Positions 45,016 through 53,505 of a DNA stretch of 64,000 nucleotides are shown here, in pieces. The DNA comes from Cryobacterium sp. Y82 (lineage in GTDB: Bacteria > Actinomycetota > Actinomycetes > Actinomycetales > Microbacteriaceae), in NCBI RefSeq assembly GCF_002929495.1, contig NZ_PJJJ01000037.1, positions 62,001 through 126,000 on the forward strand, given 5' to 3'. A program made the translations under genes and the position numbers. Positions within the stretch are counted from its first letter, which is position 1; each line of letters opens with the position of its first letter. The notes beneath the pieces are model-generated. The model ran no database searches and was not told the origin of the DNA. It worked only from the letters and a program-made list of their open reading frames with translations.

Positions 45016-46253
45016 CGTTGTTCAGCGCCACTCTGCCCGACCTCGACGGATGGGAGAGCCTGTCGCACGAGGGTGCCGAGCGCGTGCTCGCCCTCGCGAA
45101 CACCGCCACTGGTGCATTTCGACCCAATATCGTTCTCACGTCGACGCCGTCGACCGCGCCGATCGAGGCCGCCTCCAGCGTCGCCATCGCGGCAATCCTC
45201 ACCGACCACCCCGGCTCGCAGATCATCGCGGTCGACCTGTGGGCCAAGCAGGCTGTGGACGGGCGCATGATCACGGCGAGTTACCCGCAGGGGGACCAGC
45301 AGATCGTCATCCAACGCTGGATTTGGGCGACCGGTCTGCGACACGTTAGCCTCACGGCATCCGCTGCGACGCATCAGTTTCTGGCCTGCGCGCCGACGCT
45401 GTCGTATGTTGCCACTGTGCTTGTACTGTCCGGCGAGATCAGCGCCACCCAGGTAGACGTCGACGCGGCCCCGAAACTCGACCGCGCTGCCACCTTGGCG
45501 GCCGGGGAACCGCTCGAACTTCTGGGGCGGGTTCCCTCGTTTCAGCCGTACACACCGCCGATACTCGAGATCTCCGAGGCGGCACAGGGTGCCCTGCTCG
45601 CTGCGCGCGCAACCGGTGCGTTGCCCTGGCGCTCCCCCGCCCAGGCAGAGCTTCGGGCCAACGGACTGCTCGAGGGCAACAGCCGCCGGCTCAGCCCCTT
45701 TGCCCTGCAGGTCGTGACTCACTGGGACGCCGGCGCCATCCAACTCGAAGCCAGCACGACCCTCGGCGGGGTCACCCGAAGCCTACGCAGCTGGACGCGG
45801 GGCGAGTCCACTCTGTTCGCCTTCGCCGCCACTTCGCAGAATGCACCCGATCCCGGTAGTTTCGCGATCGAGATGCGCCCGGTCGGCCAGACCGTCGACG
45901 TCATCCTGCGCTTTCTGGGTGTCGGGCCGACGTGGACACGTGCGACTCAGCCCGGGCATCTCTCGGTCAGGGCGTTGGATGAGCGTCTCGCGGCGGATGC
46001 TTCGGCCGTCCTGGCGCCGCCAACCGACGCCAACGACGCGTTTGAGCGTTTCTGGAACCAGGAGTGGACCGAACTTCGGGTTCGCTCGGTGCACGCGTCT
46101 GTTCGCGTCATCACCACTCCCTCGGCCGGTCTGCTCAGCGTCGGCTCTGCAGAGGCCGTGCCCGGCGAAGCGGTCATTCCAATCGCGGCTCTGCCGAGCT
46201 ACGCGCTCTACACCCACCTGCTCGAACTCTTCGAGACCGCGCTGCGCGGCTGA
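45012..46253 (+). CDS. Two-part protein of unknown function, N-terminus LpqN-like
   Basis: A 413-residue soluble protein. Residues 1-145 (GAFRPNIVLTSTPS, HPGSQIIAVDLWAKQ, RWIWATGLRHVSLTASAATH) resemble the small LpqN/LpqT-type fold of actinobacteria, without a lipoprotein signal. Residues 180-410 form a second unit (ALPWRSPAQAELRANGLL, LQVVTHWDAGAIQLEASTTL) faintly like the EspG chaperones of type VII secretion; this is a guess. No WXG100 or secretion ATPase gene is near. It is translationally coupled to the membrane-segment frame upstream. Confidence 0.5.
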   Translation: MTLFSATLPDLDGWESLSHEGAERVLALANTATGAFRPNIVLTSTPSTAPIEAASSVAIAAILTDHPGSQIIAVDLWAKQAVDGRMITASYPQGDQQIVIQRWIWATGLRHVSLTASAATHQFLACAPTLSYVATVLVLSGEISATQVDVDAAPKLDRAATLAAGEPLELLGRVPSFQPYTPPILEISEAAQGALLAARATGALPWRSPAQAELRANGLLEGNSRRLSPFALQVVTHWDAGAIQLEASTTLGGVTRSLRSWTRGESTLFAFAATSQNAPDPGSFAIEMRPVGQTVDVILRFLGVGPTWTRATQPGHLSVRALDERLAADASAVLAPPTDANDAFERFWNQEWTELRVRSVHASVRVITTPSAGLLSVGSAEAVPGEAVIPIAALPSYALYTHLLELFETALRG

Positions 46254-46284
46254 CACACGCACGCGAGCCGCGGCATCCGCTTGC

Positions 46285-46350
46285 CGGGCCCACCTCATGA
46301 ACACGGGCCCAGTTTCTAAACTGGGCCCGTGGACCGGGCCTGGGCCCCGT
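46285..46350. repeat. GGGCCC palindromic repeat cluster, locus 3
   Basis: GGGCCCACCTCATGAAC (46286-46302) abuts a 30-base perfect hairpin at 46302-46331 (CACGGGCCCAGTTT, loop CT, reverse complement), followed by CCGGGCCTGGGCCC. Compared with the hairpin at 29224-29253 two base pairs differ, and each change is compensated on the other arm. Confidence 0.82.
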
Positions 46351-46470
46351 CCACGGTGGGCGGCCGTGGCCGACGGTGTCGACCCTCACACCACCCCGTA
46401 GGGCTCAGCACGATCGGCTGGGTGCTGGTCGGCCTCCCCTTCCTCGCCGACCCGTGCGCTCGCGTCACAA

Positions 46471-46580
46471 CCCGTGAGTTTCATCTGCCGACCCGTGAGT
46501 CTTGCGCCCATTCAAACGATTCAGCGCTCCGAAACTCACGGCTCGGCGAACGTCGCGGGTGAATACTCACGGCTCGGCGA
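46471..46580. repeat. ACTCACGGCTCGGCG repeat cluster, second locus
   Basis: Two forward copies (46531-46549 with GAAACTCACGGCTCGGCGA, and 46565-46580) face two inverted half-copies (CCCGTGAGTTTC at 46471-46482 and CCCGTGAGTC at 46492-46501). The opposed copies can pair into a branched hairpin. The same unit is found at 10365-10410. Confidence 0.65.
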
Positions 46581-46615
46581 AAGGGGCGCGCTGACCGGAC
46601 CACCCGAACGGAAGC

Positions 46616-47572
46616 TCACCCCACGTTCAAACGGTGGCTCGCTTCGATGCGCTGGCCCCAGAACGTTCCCACGATGATCAGCACTGCACCGACTGCCCCA
46701 ATGAGGCCGAGGACTTCGCTGCCGAGCGACACCCCCACGAGCACCGCCCAGATCGGTTCGGTGCCCATGAGCAGGCTGGCCCTGGCCGCCGAGGTGCGGC
46801 GGATCGCCCACATCTGCGCCAGAAACGCGAACACGCTGCAAGCCAAGCCAAGGTAGAGCACGCCGATCCATGCAGCTACGTCGAAGATCGAGATTGCCGC
46901 GACGAGGCCGTGGATGTCGAAAGCGCTAAAGACGACCGCCCCGACGAGCGCCTGCAACAGGGTGAGGGTAATGGTGCTGTCACTTTGCCCACGGGTGAGA
47001 TGGCCCATCATCGTCACGTGCAGGGAGCGCACGAGCGCCGCCGCGAGAATGAGCAGGTCGCCCACATTCGGCTGGGCAAACCCGTTGTCGGAGACGAGCA
47101 GGGCAACGCCGACAACGGCAAGCACCGCGGCCACGAAGAATGGGCGCGGCAGCCACCGGCGGGCCGCGACCGATTCCAGCACCGGAGTGACAATGATCGT
47201 CAGGCTGATGATGAGGCCCGCATTCGTGGCCGACGTGAATGCTACGCCCTGGGTTTCAAGCCAGAGGATGCTCGCCTGGGTCACCCCGAGCAACACGCCG
47301 ACCCCGAGCGCGCGCCGCGACGGCAGTCGTTCGCGCCGCATCACCCAGACGATCAGCAGGGCGAGCGCCGCGACCAGAAAGCGCAGCGCGAGCACGGCCG
47401 ATACACTCGCCTGCTCGGTGAGCACCTTCGCACTGAGGTAGCTTCCACCCCAGACCGCGGCCACGAGCAGCAGCACAAGATCGACGCGATAGCGCCCGAG
47501 GTGCGGCAGCACCGTGCGGCCGGGCAGCGACGCTCGGCCGGGCAGAGTGCGGTGGGGTGGCGAGGTGGTCAT
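46616..47572 (-). CDS. EamA/DMT superfamily transporter
   Basis: A 318-residue protein with ten helices in two EamA halves. LLLVAAVWGGSYLSAKVLTE starts the first half and GVLYLGLACSVFAFLAQMWA lies in the second. Members export metabolites or amino acids. It is divergent from a LysR regulator with 72 bases between, so it is probably that regulator's target. A basic, Pro-rich tail of about 30 residues precedes the first helix. Confidence 0.85.
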   Translation of the reverse strand: MTTSPPHRTLPGRASLPGRTVLPHLGRYRVDLVLLLVAAVWGGSYLSAKVLTEQASVSAVLALRFLVAALALLIVWVMRRERLPSRRALGVGVLLGVTQASILWLETQGVAFTSATNAGLIISLTIIVTPVLESVAARRWLPRPFFVAAVLAVVGVALLVSDNGFAQPNVGDLLILAAALVRSLHVTMMGHLTRGQSDSTITLTLLQALVGAVVFSAFDIHGLVAAISIFDVAAWIGVLYLGLACSVFAFLAQMWAIRRTSAARASLLMGTEPIWAVLVGVSLGSEVLGLIGAVGAVLIIVGTFWGQRIEASHRLNVG

Positions 47573-47575
47573 GGG

Positions 47576-47602
47576 TTAATGGTGCTGGGCGGCATCCATT
47601 AA
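47576..47602. promoter_or_regulatory. Candidate LysR operator
   Basis: TTAATGG-N13-CCATTAA is a perfect interrupted palindrome in the 72-base divergent region between the EamA and LysR genes, fitting an LTTR recognition site. It lies close to the EamA start, so it may overlap that promoter. Confidence 0.5.
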
Positions 47603-47644
47603 TTCTAGAGGTCCTTATTTGAACGGATGCTTTAGCCTGAGCTT

Positions 47645-48550
47645 ATGGAATTGCGTCAATTGGCTGTGTTGCGGGAACTCGGCGAGCGCGGAAGCGTCGC
47701 AGCAGTGGCCCGTGCGCTGCACGTCTCGTCATCGGCGGTTTCGCAGCACCTCAGCGCCCTGCAGCGGCGAGCCGGCGTTCCCCTCACCGAGAAACGCGGT
47801 CGTGTGCTCGGATTGACGCCGGCCGGGGTGGCGCTCGCGCTGGCGGCTGCCGACGTATCAACGGCGATGGCGCGCGCCGATGAAGCCGTGGCGCGGTTTC
47901 AGAACGACCCGGGATTGCCGGTGACCGTGAGCGCGTTCCACAGTGCCGGTCTGGCCTGGTTCGGTCCGTTACTGAGCCGCCTGCACTCCCGTGGCGGGCC
48001 AACCGTGGGCTATGGCGACGAAGATGTGCCGCGGGAGCGCTTTGCTGCGCTCGTCGCCGACTATGACCTCGTCATTGCGCACCGGGTTCCTCATGATCCG
48101 GATTGGCCGAACACGGTTGCGGTCACGCCGCTGTTGTTGGAGCCGTTCGATGTGGCCGTGCCGGTCGGGCATCCACTCGCCGGTCGCGCGTCCCTGTCGG
48201 TCGATGATATTCGCCACGAACCGTGGGTCTCCGGGCACGTCGGTTTTCCGCTCGCGGAGGCGGTGAACGTGGTCGCCGCGGCGGCGGGTCAGCCACTTCG
48301 GATCGTGCATCGCATCAACGAGTTCTTCGTGGCGGCTTCGGTCGTGGCTACCGGAGCGGCTGTTGCGCTGCTGCCGCGGTACACGATGGCGCCCCGCGAG
48401 GGTGACGGCGTGGCGCTCGTGCCCTTTCGCGACCTGCCGGTGGCGCGGCAGATCGATGCATTGAGCCGCCCGGAGACCCTCGCCCGGGCATCTGTTCGGC
48501 GCGTGCTGGCCGAACTGGTCGTGGTGGCCGGGCAGCATCCACCGGCTTAG
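47645..48550 (+). CDS. LysR family transcriptional regulator
   Basis: A 301-residue LTTR. The N-terminal helix-turn-helix is MELRQLAVLRELGERGSVAA and VSSSAVSQHLSALQRRAGVP. The effector domain begins near residue 90 (VTVSAFHSAGLAWFGPLLS) and ends with LLPRYTMAP. It probably controls the divergent EamA transporter gene. Its stop overlaps the end of the convergent epimerase gene by four bases. Confidence 0.88.
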   Translation: MELRQLAVLRELGERGSVAAVARALHVSSSAVSQHLSALQRRAGVPLTEKRGRVLGLTPAGVALALAAADVSTAMARADEAVARFQNDPGLPVTVSAFHSAGLAWFGPLLSRLHSRGGPTVGYGDEDVPRERFAALVADYDLVIAHRVPHDPDWPNTVAVTPLLLEPFDVAVPVGHPLAGRASLSVDDIRHEPWVSGHVGFPLAEAVNVVAAAAGQPLRIVHRINEFFVAASVVATGAAVALLPRYTMAPREGDGVALVPFRDLPVARQIDALSRPETLARASVRRVLAELVVVAGQHPPA

Positions 48551-49512
48551 GCGAAAAAGTCGAACCCGGCGTGACGGATGCCCCAGCGCACGATCCATTC
48601 CTCCCCCGGTTGCAGCCAGTGCAGGCCAGCGCCGGAGTTGAAAGCATCGGCGGGTGCCGTCATCGGTTCGATGGCGATCGCCTGGCCGCGGATTGGCTCG
48701 GTGACTCCGGTGCGCACCGGAAAAACGCGCGGCGTGAAGACCTGTACGTAGCGCATATTCTCGTCGCCCCACAGGGTGACGCTGCGGCCATCCGGCGCGG
48801 TGAGGGTGTGTTCGCCGGGCGCGCCGGAACCGGGACGGGCCAGGCCCACCCCGCCGAAGCCATCATCGAGATCGAGATCGCCGACCGCGACGCCCCCGCG
48901 CAGGTCGAAGCGGGTGCCATCGACGGGAGTTTCGCCGGTCGGGTTGAGGCGGTCGTCTACGTCGATATGGGTTGCGGCGTCCACTCGCACCACGAGATCG
49001 CCAGTCGTTACGTCACCTATTTTCAGATACGGATGCGCTCCCACAGCTACCGGCGCCGCTTCGGTACTGACGTTGGTCAGCCGGTGTGTCACGTTCAGAC
49101 CGTTCGGAGTGAGGGCATAGCTCACCTCGGTGTCGAGGTGAAACGGGTAGCCGGACTGCGGAAAGACGGTCGCACCGAGCGTTACCGAATCGCTCTGCCG
49201 GGAGACCTCACGGTAGGCAGTGAAGCGCAGCAGCCCATGGATGGCGTTGTGGCGGGCCGGCTCGCTGAGCGCGAGTTGGCGGGTGACCTCGTTCTGAATC
49301 CATTTACCGTCGCGAATGCGATTGGGCCACGGCACGAGCACGATGCCGGCAGCCATGGGCGGTTGGGATGCCTCGGAAAAGCTCTCGATCAGGTCTATGC
49401 CGTTCACGGAATATGCCCGGAGACCTGCCGCCACCTCGGTCACGACGGCTCGGGACGTTCCGTTCGCGGTCTGCAAAGTCAGGTTGTATTGGATTCCGCT
49501 TGGTGCGCGCAT
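48547..49512 (-). CDS. Aldose 1-epimerase family protein
   Basis: A 321-residue beta-sandwich protein. LVPWPNRIRDGKW near 57, NAIHGLLRF with the first catalytic-region His near 90, GAHPYLKIGD with the second His near 155, and IAIEPMTAPADAFNSG with the acid Glu near 286 match GalM and YihR-like mutarotases. It interconverts alpha and beta anomers of galactose or a related hexose. It lies ten bases downstream of the DeoR gene on the same strand and beside galTK, so a galactose role is likely. Confidence 0.87.
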   Translation of the reverse strand: MRAPSGIQYNLTLQTANGTSRAVVTEVAAGLRAYSVNGIDLIESFSEASQPPMAAGIVLVPWPNRIRDGKWIQNEVTRQLALSEPARHNAIHGLLRFTAYREVSRQSDSVTLGATVFPQSGYPFHLDTEVSYALTPNGLNVTHRLTNVSTEAAPVAVGAHPYLKIGDVTTGDLVVRVDAATHIDVDDRLNPTGETPVDGTRFDLRGGVAVGDLDLDDGFGGVGLARPGSGAPGEHTLTAPDGRSVTLWGDENMRYVQVFTPRVFPVRTGVTEPIRGQAIAIEPMTAPADAFNSGAGLHWLQPGEEWIVRWGIRHAGFDFFA

Positions 49513-49521
49513 CCGTTTAGC

Positions 49522-50391
49522 CTAGAGCCGGTCTGGCGCACCATGCGCGATTTCGGGGAGCAAGACGGTCAGTCCGACCTCACGCAACGAATCCAGCATC
49601 GCCGGATCCGCAGCGGCATCCGTAATGAGGGTGTGGAAGGCGCTCAGCGGGCCAACCCGGCCGAGATGTACCTGACCCAGCTTGGATCGGTCGGCCACGA
49701 CAACCACCCGCTCCGCCGCGGTGAGCATGAGCGCTTTAATTCCGGCCTCCGGCAGGTTGATGTTGGTGACACCGCCCGCTATGTCGACGCCGTTACAGCC
49801 GATGAAGACCAGGTCGGCATGAACCTGGCTGAGCACCAGCCCGGCGAGCGGCTCGACCAGCGAATGCTGCAGCGGGCGCAGTGACCCTCCGGTGACGATC
49901 ACGGAGAACCGGGGGATGGCCCGTTCCAGTTCCAGGGCGATGCTAAGCCCATTGGTGATGATGACAACGTCATGCAGGTCGTCCCGAGCAACCAATGCAC
50001 GGGCAACCGCGTGGGTCGTGGTGCCCACGTCAAGAATCACGCTCTGCCCACTTTGCACGAGCCCCGCCGCGATCTGGGCAATTTGTTGCTTGGGAATAAT
50101 GGAGGCTTCCAGCGCTTCCTCGAACGAGTGCTCGCGTTGGGCGCGAAAACTTTCGCCATCGCCGGGAGAATGCACCGGCACCGCTCCGCCGTGCACGCGC
50201 CGAACAGCGCCCCGAAGTTCCAGGGCGTCAAGGTCGGCCCTGGCCGTCACTCCCGAAATGTTGAAGGCGTTCCGCAACTCGCTTACCCGCACGAAGCCGC
50301 GTTCGTCCACCAAGCGCTGCGCTTGCTCGCGGCGAACGTGAGCGGGAAGCGAATCGGGTATCGGGCTGCGCGTCGGTTCGGTCGCGGTCAT
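49522..50391 (-). CDS. DeoR family regulator of the galactose genes
   Basis: About 289 residues from the ATG at 50391. The longer frame to a TTG at 50433 is rejected because a TATAAT box overlaps that codon. The N-terminal helix-turn-helix has LVDERGFVRVSELRNAFNIS and VTARADLDALELRGAVRRVHGG, the DeoR signature. The C-terminal sugar-phosphate sensor has ILDVGTTTHAVARAL and FIGCNGVDIAGGVTN. It is divergent from galT-galK and in line with the epimerase gene, so it probably represses both until a galactose phosphate builds up. Confidence 0.87.
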   Translation of the reverse strand: MTATEPTRSPIPDSLPAHVRREQAQRLVDERGFVRVSELRNAFNISGVTARADLDALELRGAVRRVHGGAVPVHSPGDGESFRAQREHSFEEALEASIIPKQQIAQIAAGLVQSGQSVILDVGTTTHAVARALVARDDLHDVVIITNGLSIALELERAIPRFSVIVTGGSLRPLQHSLVEPLAGLVLSQVHADLVFIGCNGVDIAGGVTNINLPEAGIKALMLTAAERVVVVADRSKLGQVHLGRVGPLSAFHTLITDAAADPAMLDSLREVGLTVLLPEIAHGAPDRL

Positions 50392-50476
50392 CAAGCTAGT
50401 ATCGCTTAGTTTCTTTTGCTTTTCAATACGCAATTATAAGGTTTCGCTCGCACAAATTTGGTACTGTGACAGTGCC
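50392..50476. promoter_or_regulatory. Divergent promoter region, deoR-type regulator / galT
   Basis: A minus-strand TATAAT (50433-50438) serves the regulator gene with a leader of about 35 bases. Between it and the ATG lies an A-rich run, GAAAAGCAAAAGAAAC on the minus strand, resembling the repeated GAAA-type half-sites of DeoR proteins. The galT ATG has no clear Shine-Dalgarno. Confidence 0.5.
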
Positions 50477-51658
50477 ATGACGAATCCAGACACCCCCCGC
50501 CCGCACTTTGTCGCCGATGAGAAGATTGCGCGGCAGTTCAGCACTCTCGCCGACGGTCGCGATCTGGTGTATTTTGACGACCCCGACACTGCGCTGTCGC
50601 CGAATCGGGATCCCGACCTGCGTGAACCGGCCGTCCGGGCGACCACCGCGACCATGCGTCAAGATCCACTAACCGGCGAATGGGTCTCCATTGCCGCCAA
50701 TCGCCAAGACCGGGTGTTCTTGCCGCCCGCCAATCTCGACCCGCTCGCACCACAATCCCCCGGCAACGCCTCGGAGATTCCGAGCAACTACGACGTGGCC
50801 GTCTTCGAGAATAAGTCCCCCTCATTTGGTCCTCTCCTGGCGGATGCCTCCCCGGTTGACCTGGCCGATCTCGACCGCATCGGCATCGGTCGTACCCGCA
50901 CGTCCGTTGGCCGCTGCGAGGTGGTGTGCTTTAGCCCCGAGCACGAGGGCTCCTTTGCCAGCCTGTCGGTGATTCGAGCCCGAACCGTCATTGAGGCCTG
51001 GGCAGAACGTACCCACGTGCTGTCGCAGTTGCCGGGCGTCGAACAAGTATTCCCGTTTGAGAATAGGGGTGAGCAGATCGGGGTTACCCTGCGGCATCCG
51101 CATGGCCAGATCTACTCGTACCCGTATGTCACCCCCAGAACCCAGCGTTTGGTCGACTCGCTCGACCGCTATGGAGCCACCCTTTTCGCCGATATTCTGG
51201 CGAGCGAACAGTCCAGCGACCGGATGATTCTTCGCGGCGAACACTGGAGCGCCTTCGTGCCCTTCGCCGCGCGGTGGCCGATCGAAGTGCACATGCTCCC
51301 ACACCGCCAGGTACCGGACTTTGCCGAAACCTCCCTCGCCGAGCGCGATGAGTTGGCCGTGTTGTATCGTCGGCTGCTGCGCGGCATCGATGCGATCTAC
51401 TCGACCCCGACTCCCTATATTGCCGCGTGGCACCAGGCGCCGGTGCGGGTGCATCGGGCGGACATCCGTTTGATGCTGCAGCTGACCAGCCCGCGACGCG
51501 CCGAGGACAAGCTCAAGTTTCTCGCCGGTTCGGAGGCCGCCATGGGCGCTTGGATCGGCGATGTCACTCCAGAGGATGCTGCCGCCACGATTCGCGCGGC
51601 CGTCGCGCGCGCCGCCGAGGCGGACTCCGCCGCAAGTGGTTCGGGGACGCACTCGTGA
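50477..51658 (+). CDS. galT: Galactose-1-phosphate uridylyltransferase
   Basis: A 393-residue HIT-superfamily enzyme of the Leloir pathway. It moves UMP from UDP-glucose to galactose-1-phosphate. Landmarks are RQDPLTGEWVSIAANRQDR near 56, FENKSPSFGPL near 115, ENRGEQIGVTLRHPHGQIY with the catalytic HPH near 208, and VEVHMLPHRQVPDF-like IEVHMLPHRQVPDF near 272. The C-terminal region has PYIAAWHQAPVR. It overlaps galK by four bases (GTGA). Confidence 0.94.
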   Translation: MTNPDTPRPHFVADEKIARQFSTLADGRDLVYFDDPDTALSPNRDPDLREPAVRATTATMRQDPLTGEWVSIAANRQDRVFLPPANLDPLAPQSPGNASEIPSNYDVAVFENKSPSFGPLLADASPVDLADLDRIGIGRTRTSVGRCEVVCFSPEHEGSFASLSVIRARTVIEAWAERTHVLSQLPGVEQVFPFENRGEQIGVTLRHPHGQIYSYPYVTPRTQRLVDSLDRYGATLFADILASEQSSDRMILRGEHWSAFVPFAARWPIEVHMLPHRQVPDFAETSLAERDELAVLYRRLLRGIDAIYSTPTPYIAAWHQAPVRVHRADIRLMLQLTSPRRAEDKLKFLAGSEAAMGAWIGDVTPEDAAATIRAAVARAAEADSAASGSGTHS

Positions 51659-52860
51659 CCGTCCGGAATGCTGACGGCGCCGGCGCCGTCAGCGCGTTGG
51701 ATCGCGCGGCCCAGGCTGGCTTCCAGAGTCGGTTTCATCGATTGGCGACAGGCCTGTGGTCGGCGCCCGGCCGGGTCAACCTGATCGGTGAGCACACCGA
51801 CTACAACGACGGGTTCGTGCTGCCGCTCGCCATCGACCGGCGCACGGTCGTTGCGCTCGCGACCAGAACCGACCGAGTCGTTCGCGTAGCGAGTTCTTTC
51901 GCGGCCGAGACCGTCGAGGTTTCCCTTGACGAGCTGGTTCCCGAGAACCTCGACGGCTGGTCAGCGTACCCGCTGGGCGTGGCCTGGGCACTCGGGCAGT
52001 TCGGAGCGGACCTCGCTGTCATGCCGGGCTTCGAGGTCTACATCGACTCCGACGTGCCGGTAGGAGCCGGGCTGTCGTCGTCGGCAGCGCTCGAAAGCGC
52101 CGTCGCGGTAGCCCTCAACGACGTGTGGGATCTGAGCCTCGACCGTGCAACGCTGGCCCGTGTTGGCCAACTCGCCGAGAACCGGGTCGTCGGTGCCCCG
52201 ACGGGCATCATGGACCAATCGGCATCGCTGCTCGGCCAGGCCGACGCTGCGGTCTTTCTGGACTGCCGAAGCCTCGCGGCCGAGGTCATCCCGCTCGGAC
52301 TCAACCCGGCAGGCCTCGAGCTACTCATCATCGATACCCGGGTCAGCCACTCGCACGCGACGGGCGGGTACGCTGCCCGCCGAACGTCGTGCGAGGCCGG
52401 CGCCCGCGCTTTGGGCGTGCCGGCTCTGCGCGATCTCAGCCTGGACGATCTCCCCCGAGCGCACGCACTGCTCGACGACGAAACTTTTCGCCGAGTGCGT
52501 CACATCGTGACGGAGAACCAACGCGTGCTCGACACCGTGCAGATCCTGCGATCGAGCGGATGCACCGCGATCGGACCGCTGTTGGATGCCTCACACCGGT
52601 CGATGCGTGACGACTTCGAGATTTCAGCCCCCGAACTAGACGTGGCCGTGGACACCGCCCGGAGTGCAGGTGCCATCGGCGCGCGCATGACCGGCGGCGG
52701 CTTCGGTGGCGCCGCCATCGCCCTGACGCCGACCGACCGAGTGCCGGCCGTGACGGCCGCCGTGATGGCGGCCTTCGCCGAGCGAGGCTTTGCAACCCCC
52801 GACCTGTTCGTAGTGCACGCTGCCGATGGGGCAGCCCGCGACAGTGGCGAGCGCCCCTGA
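51655..52860 (+). CDS. galK: Galactokinase
   Basis: The GTG at 51655 overlaps the galT stop and gives 401 residues of the GHMP kinase family. GRVNLIGEHTDYNDG (39-53) is the galactokinase signature, PVGAGLSSSAALES (about 135-148) is the ATP-binding motif 2, and MTGGGFGGAAIAL near 344 is motif 3. It phosphorylates galactose with ATP. Frames extending upstream to 51427 overlap galT and do not match the family. Confidence 0.94.
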   Translation: MTVRNADGAGAVSALDRAAQAGFQSRFHRLATGLWSAPGRVNLIGEHTDYNDGFVLPLAIDRRTVVALATRTDRVVRVASSFAAETVEVSLDELVPENLDGWSAYPLGVAWALGQFGADLAVMPGFEVYIDSDVPVGAGLSSSAALESAVAVALNDVWDLSLDRATLARVGQLAENRVVGAPTGIMDQSASLLGQADAAVFLDCRSLAAEVIPLGLNPAGLELLIIDTRVSHSHATGGYAARRTSCEAGARALGVPALRDLSLDDLPRAHALLDDETFRRVRHIVTENQRVLDTVQILRSSGCTAIGPLLDASHRSMRDDFEISAPELDVAVDTARSAGAIGARMTGGGFGGAAIALTPTDRVPAVTAAVMAAFAERGFATPDLFVVHAADGAARDSGERP

Positions 52861-52934
52861 GCCGTTAGGTCCCGGGCTTCTCGGGGCTTCTCAACGGAGG
52901 GGGCCCCGGGAGCGGCTCGGCTAGGCTGACGCGT

Positions 52935-53477
52935 ATGACTACTGAGCGCGCCGCCCGAATCATTGCCCTGCCGAACACCCCGGCTCCGAGCATCGCTGAA
53001 ACCGCGTTCATCGCCCCCGGCGCCGTCATCGTCGGAAATGTCACCCTCGCCGACCGGGCCAGCGTCTGGTACAACTCCGTGCTGCGCGCAGAACTCGAGC
53101 CGATCACGATCGGGGCCGGTTCGAACCTGCAGGACAACGTCTCCTGCCACGTCGACACCGACTTTCCTCTCACTCTCGGCACCGGAGTGTCGGTCGGGCA
53201 CGGCGCCGTGCTGCACGGCTGCACGATTGAAGACAACGTGCTCGTCGGCATGGCCGCGACCATTCTGAACGGCGCCGTCATCGGCTCCGGATCGCTCGTG
53301 GCTGCCGGAGCCGTCGTGCTCGGTGGCACCGTCGTGCCGCCCGGATCGCTCGTAGCCGGTGTCCCCGCCAAGGTTCGGCGCCCCCTGACCGACGAGGAGA
53401 TCGCCAGCATCCGTCATAACGCAAAGAACTATCTCGAGCACACCGAGCTGCACCGCGCAGCCCTCGCCCAGCACTAG
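52935..53477 (+). CDS. Gamma carbonic anhydrase family protein
   Basis: A 180-residue left-handed beta-helix protein. Hexapeptide rungs run from FIAPGAVIVGNVTL on. SVWYNSVLRAE, QDNVSCHVD with the first metal His, and VGHGAVLHGC with two more His give the three-His metal site of gamma carbonic anhydrases (YrdA/PaaY type). The trimer may hydrate CO2, but many members have weak or no activity. It is a single gene; its 3' side meets folD tail to tail. Confidence 0.88.
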   Translation: MTTERAARIIALPNTPAPSIAETAFIAPGAVIVGNVTLADRASVWYNSVLRAELEPITIGAGSNLQDNVSCHVDTDFPLTLGTGVSVGHGAVLHGCTIEDNVLVGMAATILNGAVIGSGSLVAAGAVVLGGTVVPPGSLVAGVPAKVRRPLTDEEIASIRHNAKNYLEHTELHRAALAQH

Positions 53478-53505
53478 CTGCGAGTAAATGCCGCGCGTCC
53501 GTTGT

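Larger units (their letters stand above)
46254..46615. other. Convergent gene-free stretch filled with two repeat families
   Basis: These 362 bases contain the GGGCCC cluster (46285-46350) and the ACTCACGGCTCGGCG cluster (46471-46580). No convincing coding frame is seen. Transcription from both sides must end here. Confidence 0.6.

Noticed and set aside
45012-46253. Type VII secretion locus
   Set aside because: Only a faint EspG-like resemblance; no WXG100, EccC ATPase or mycosin gene is in the neighbourhood.
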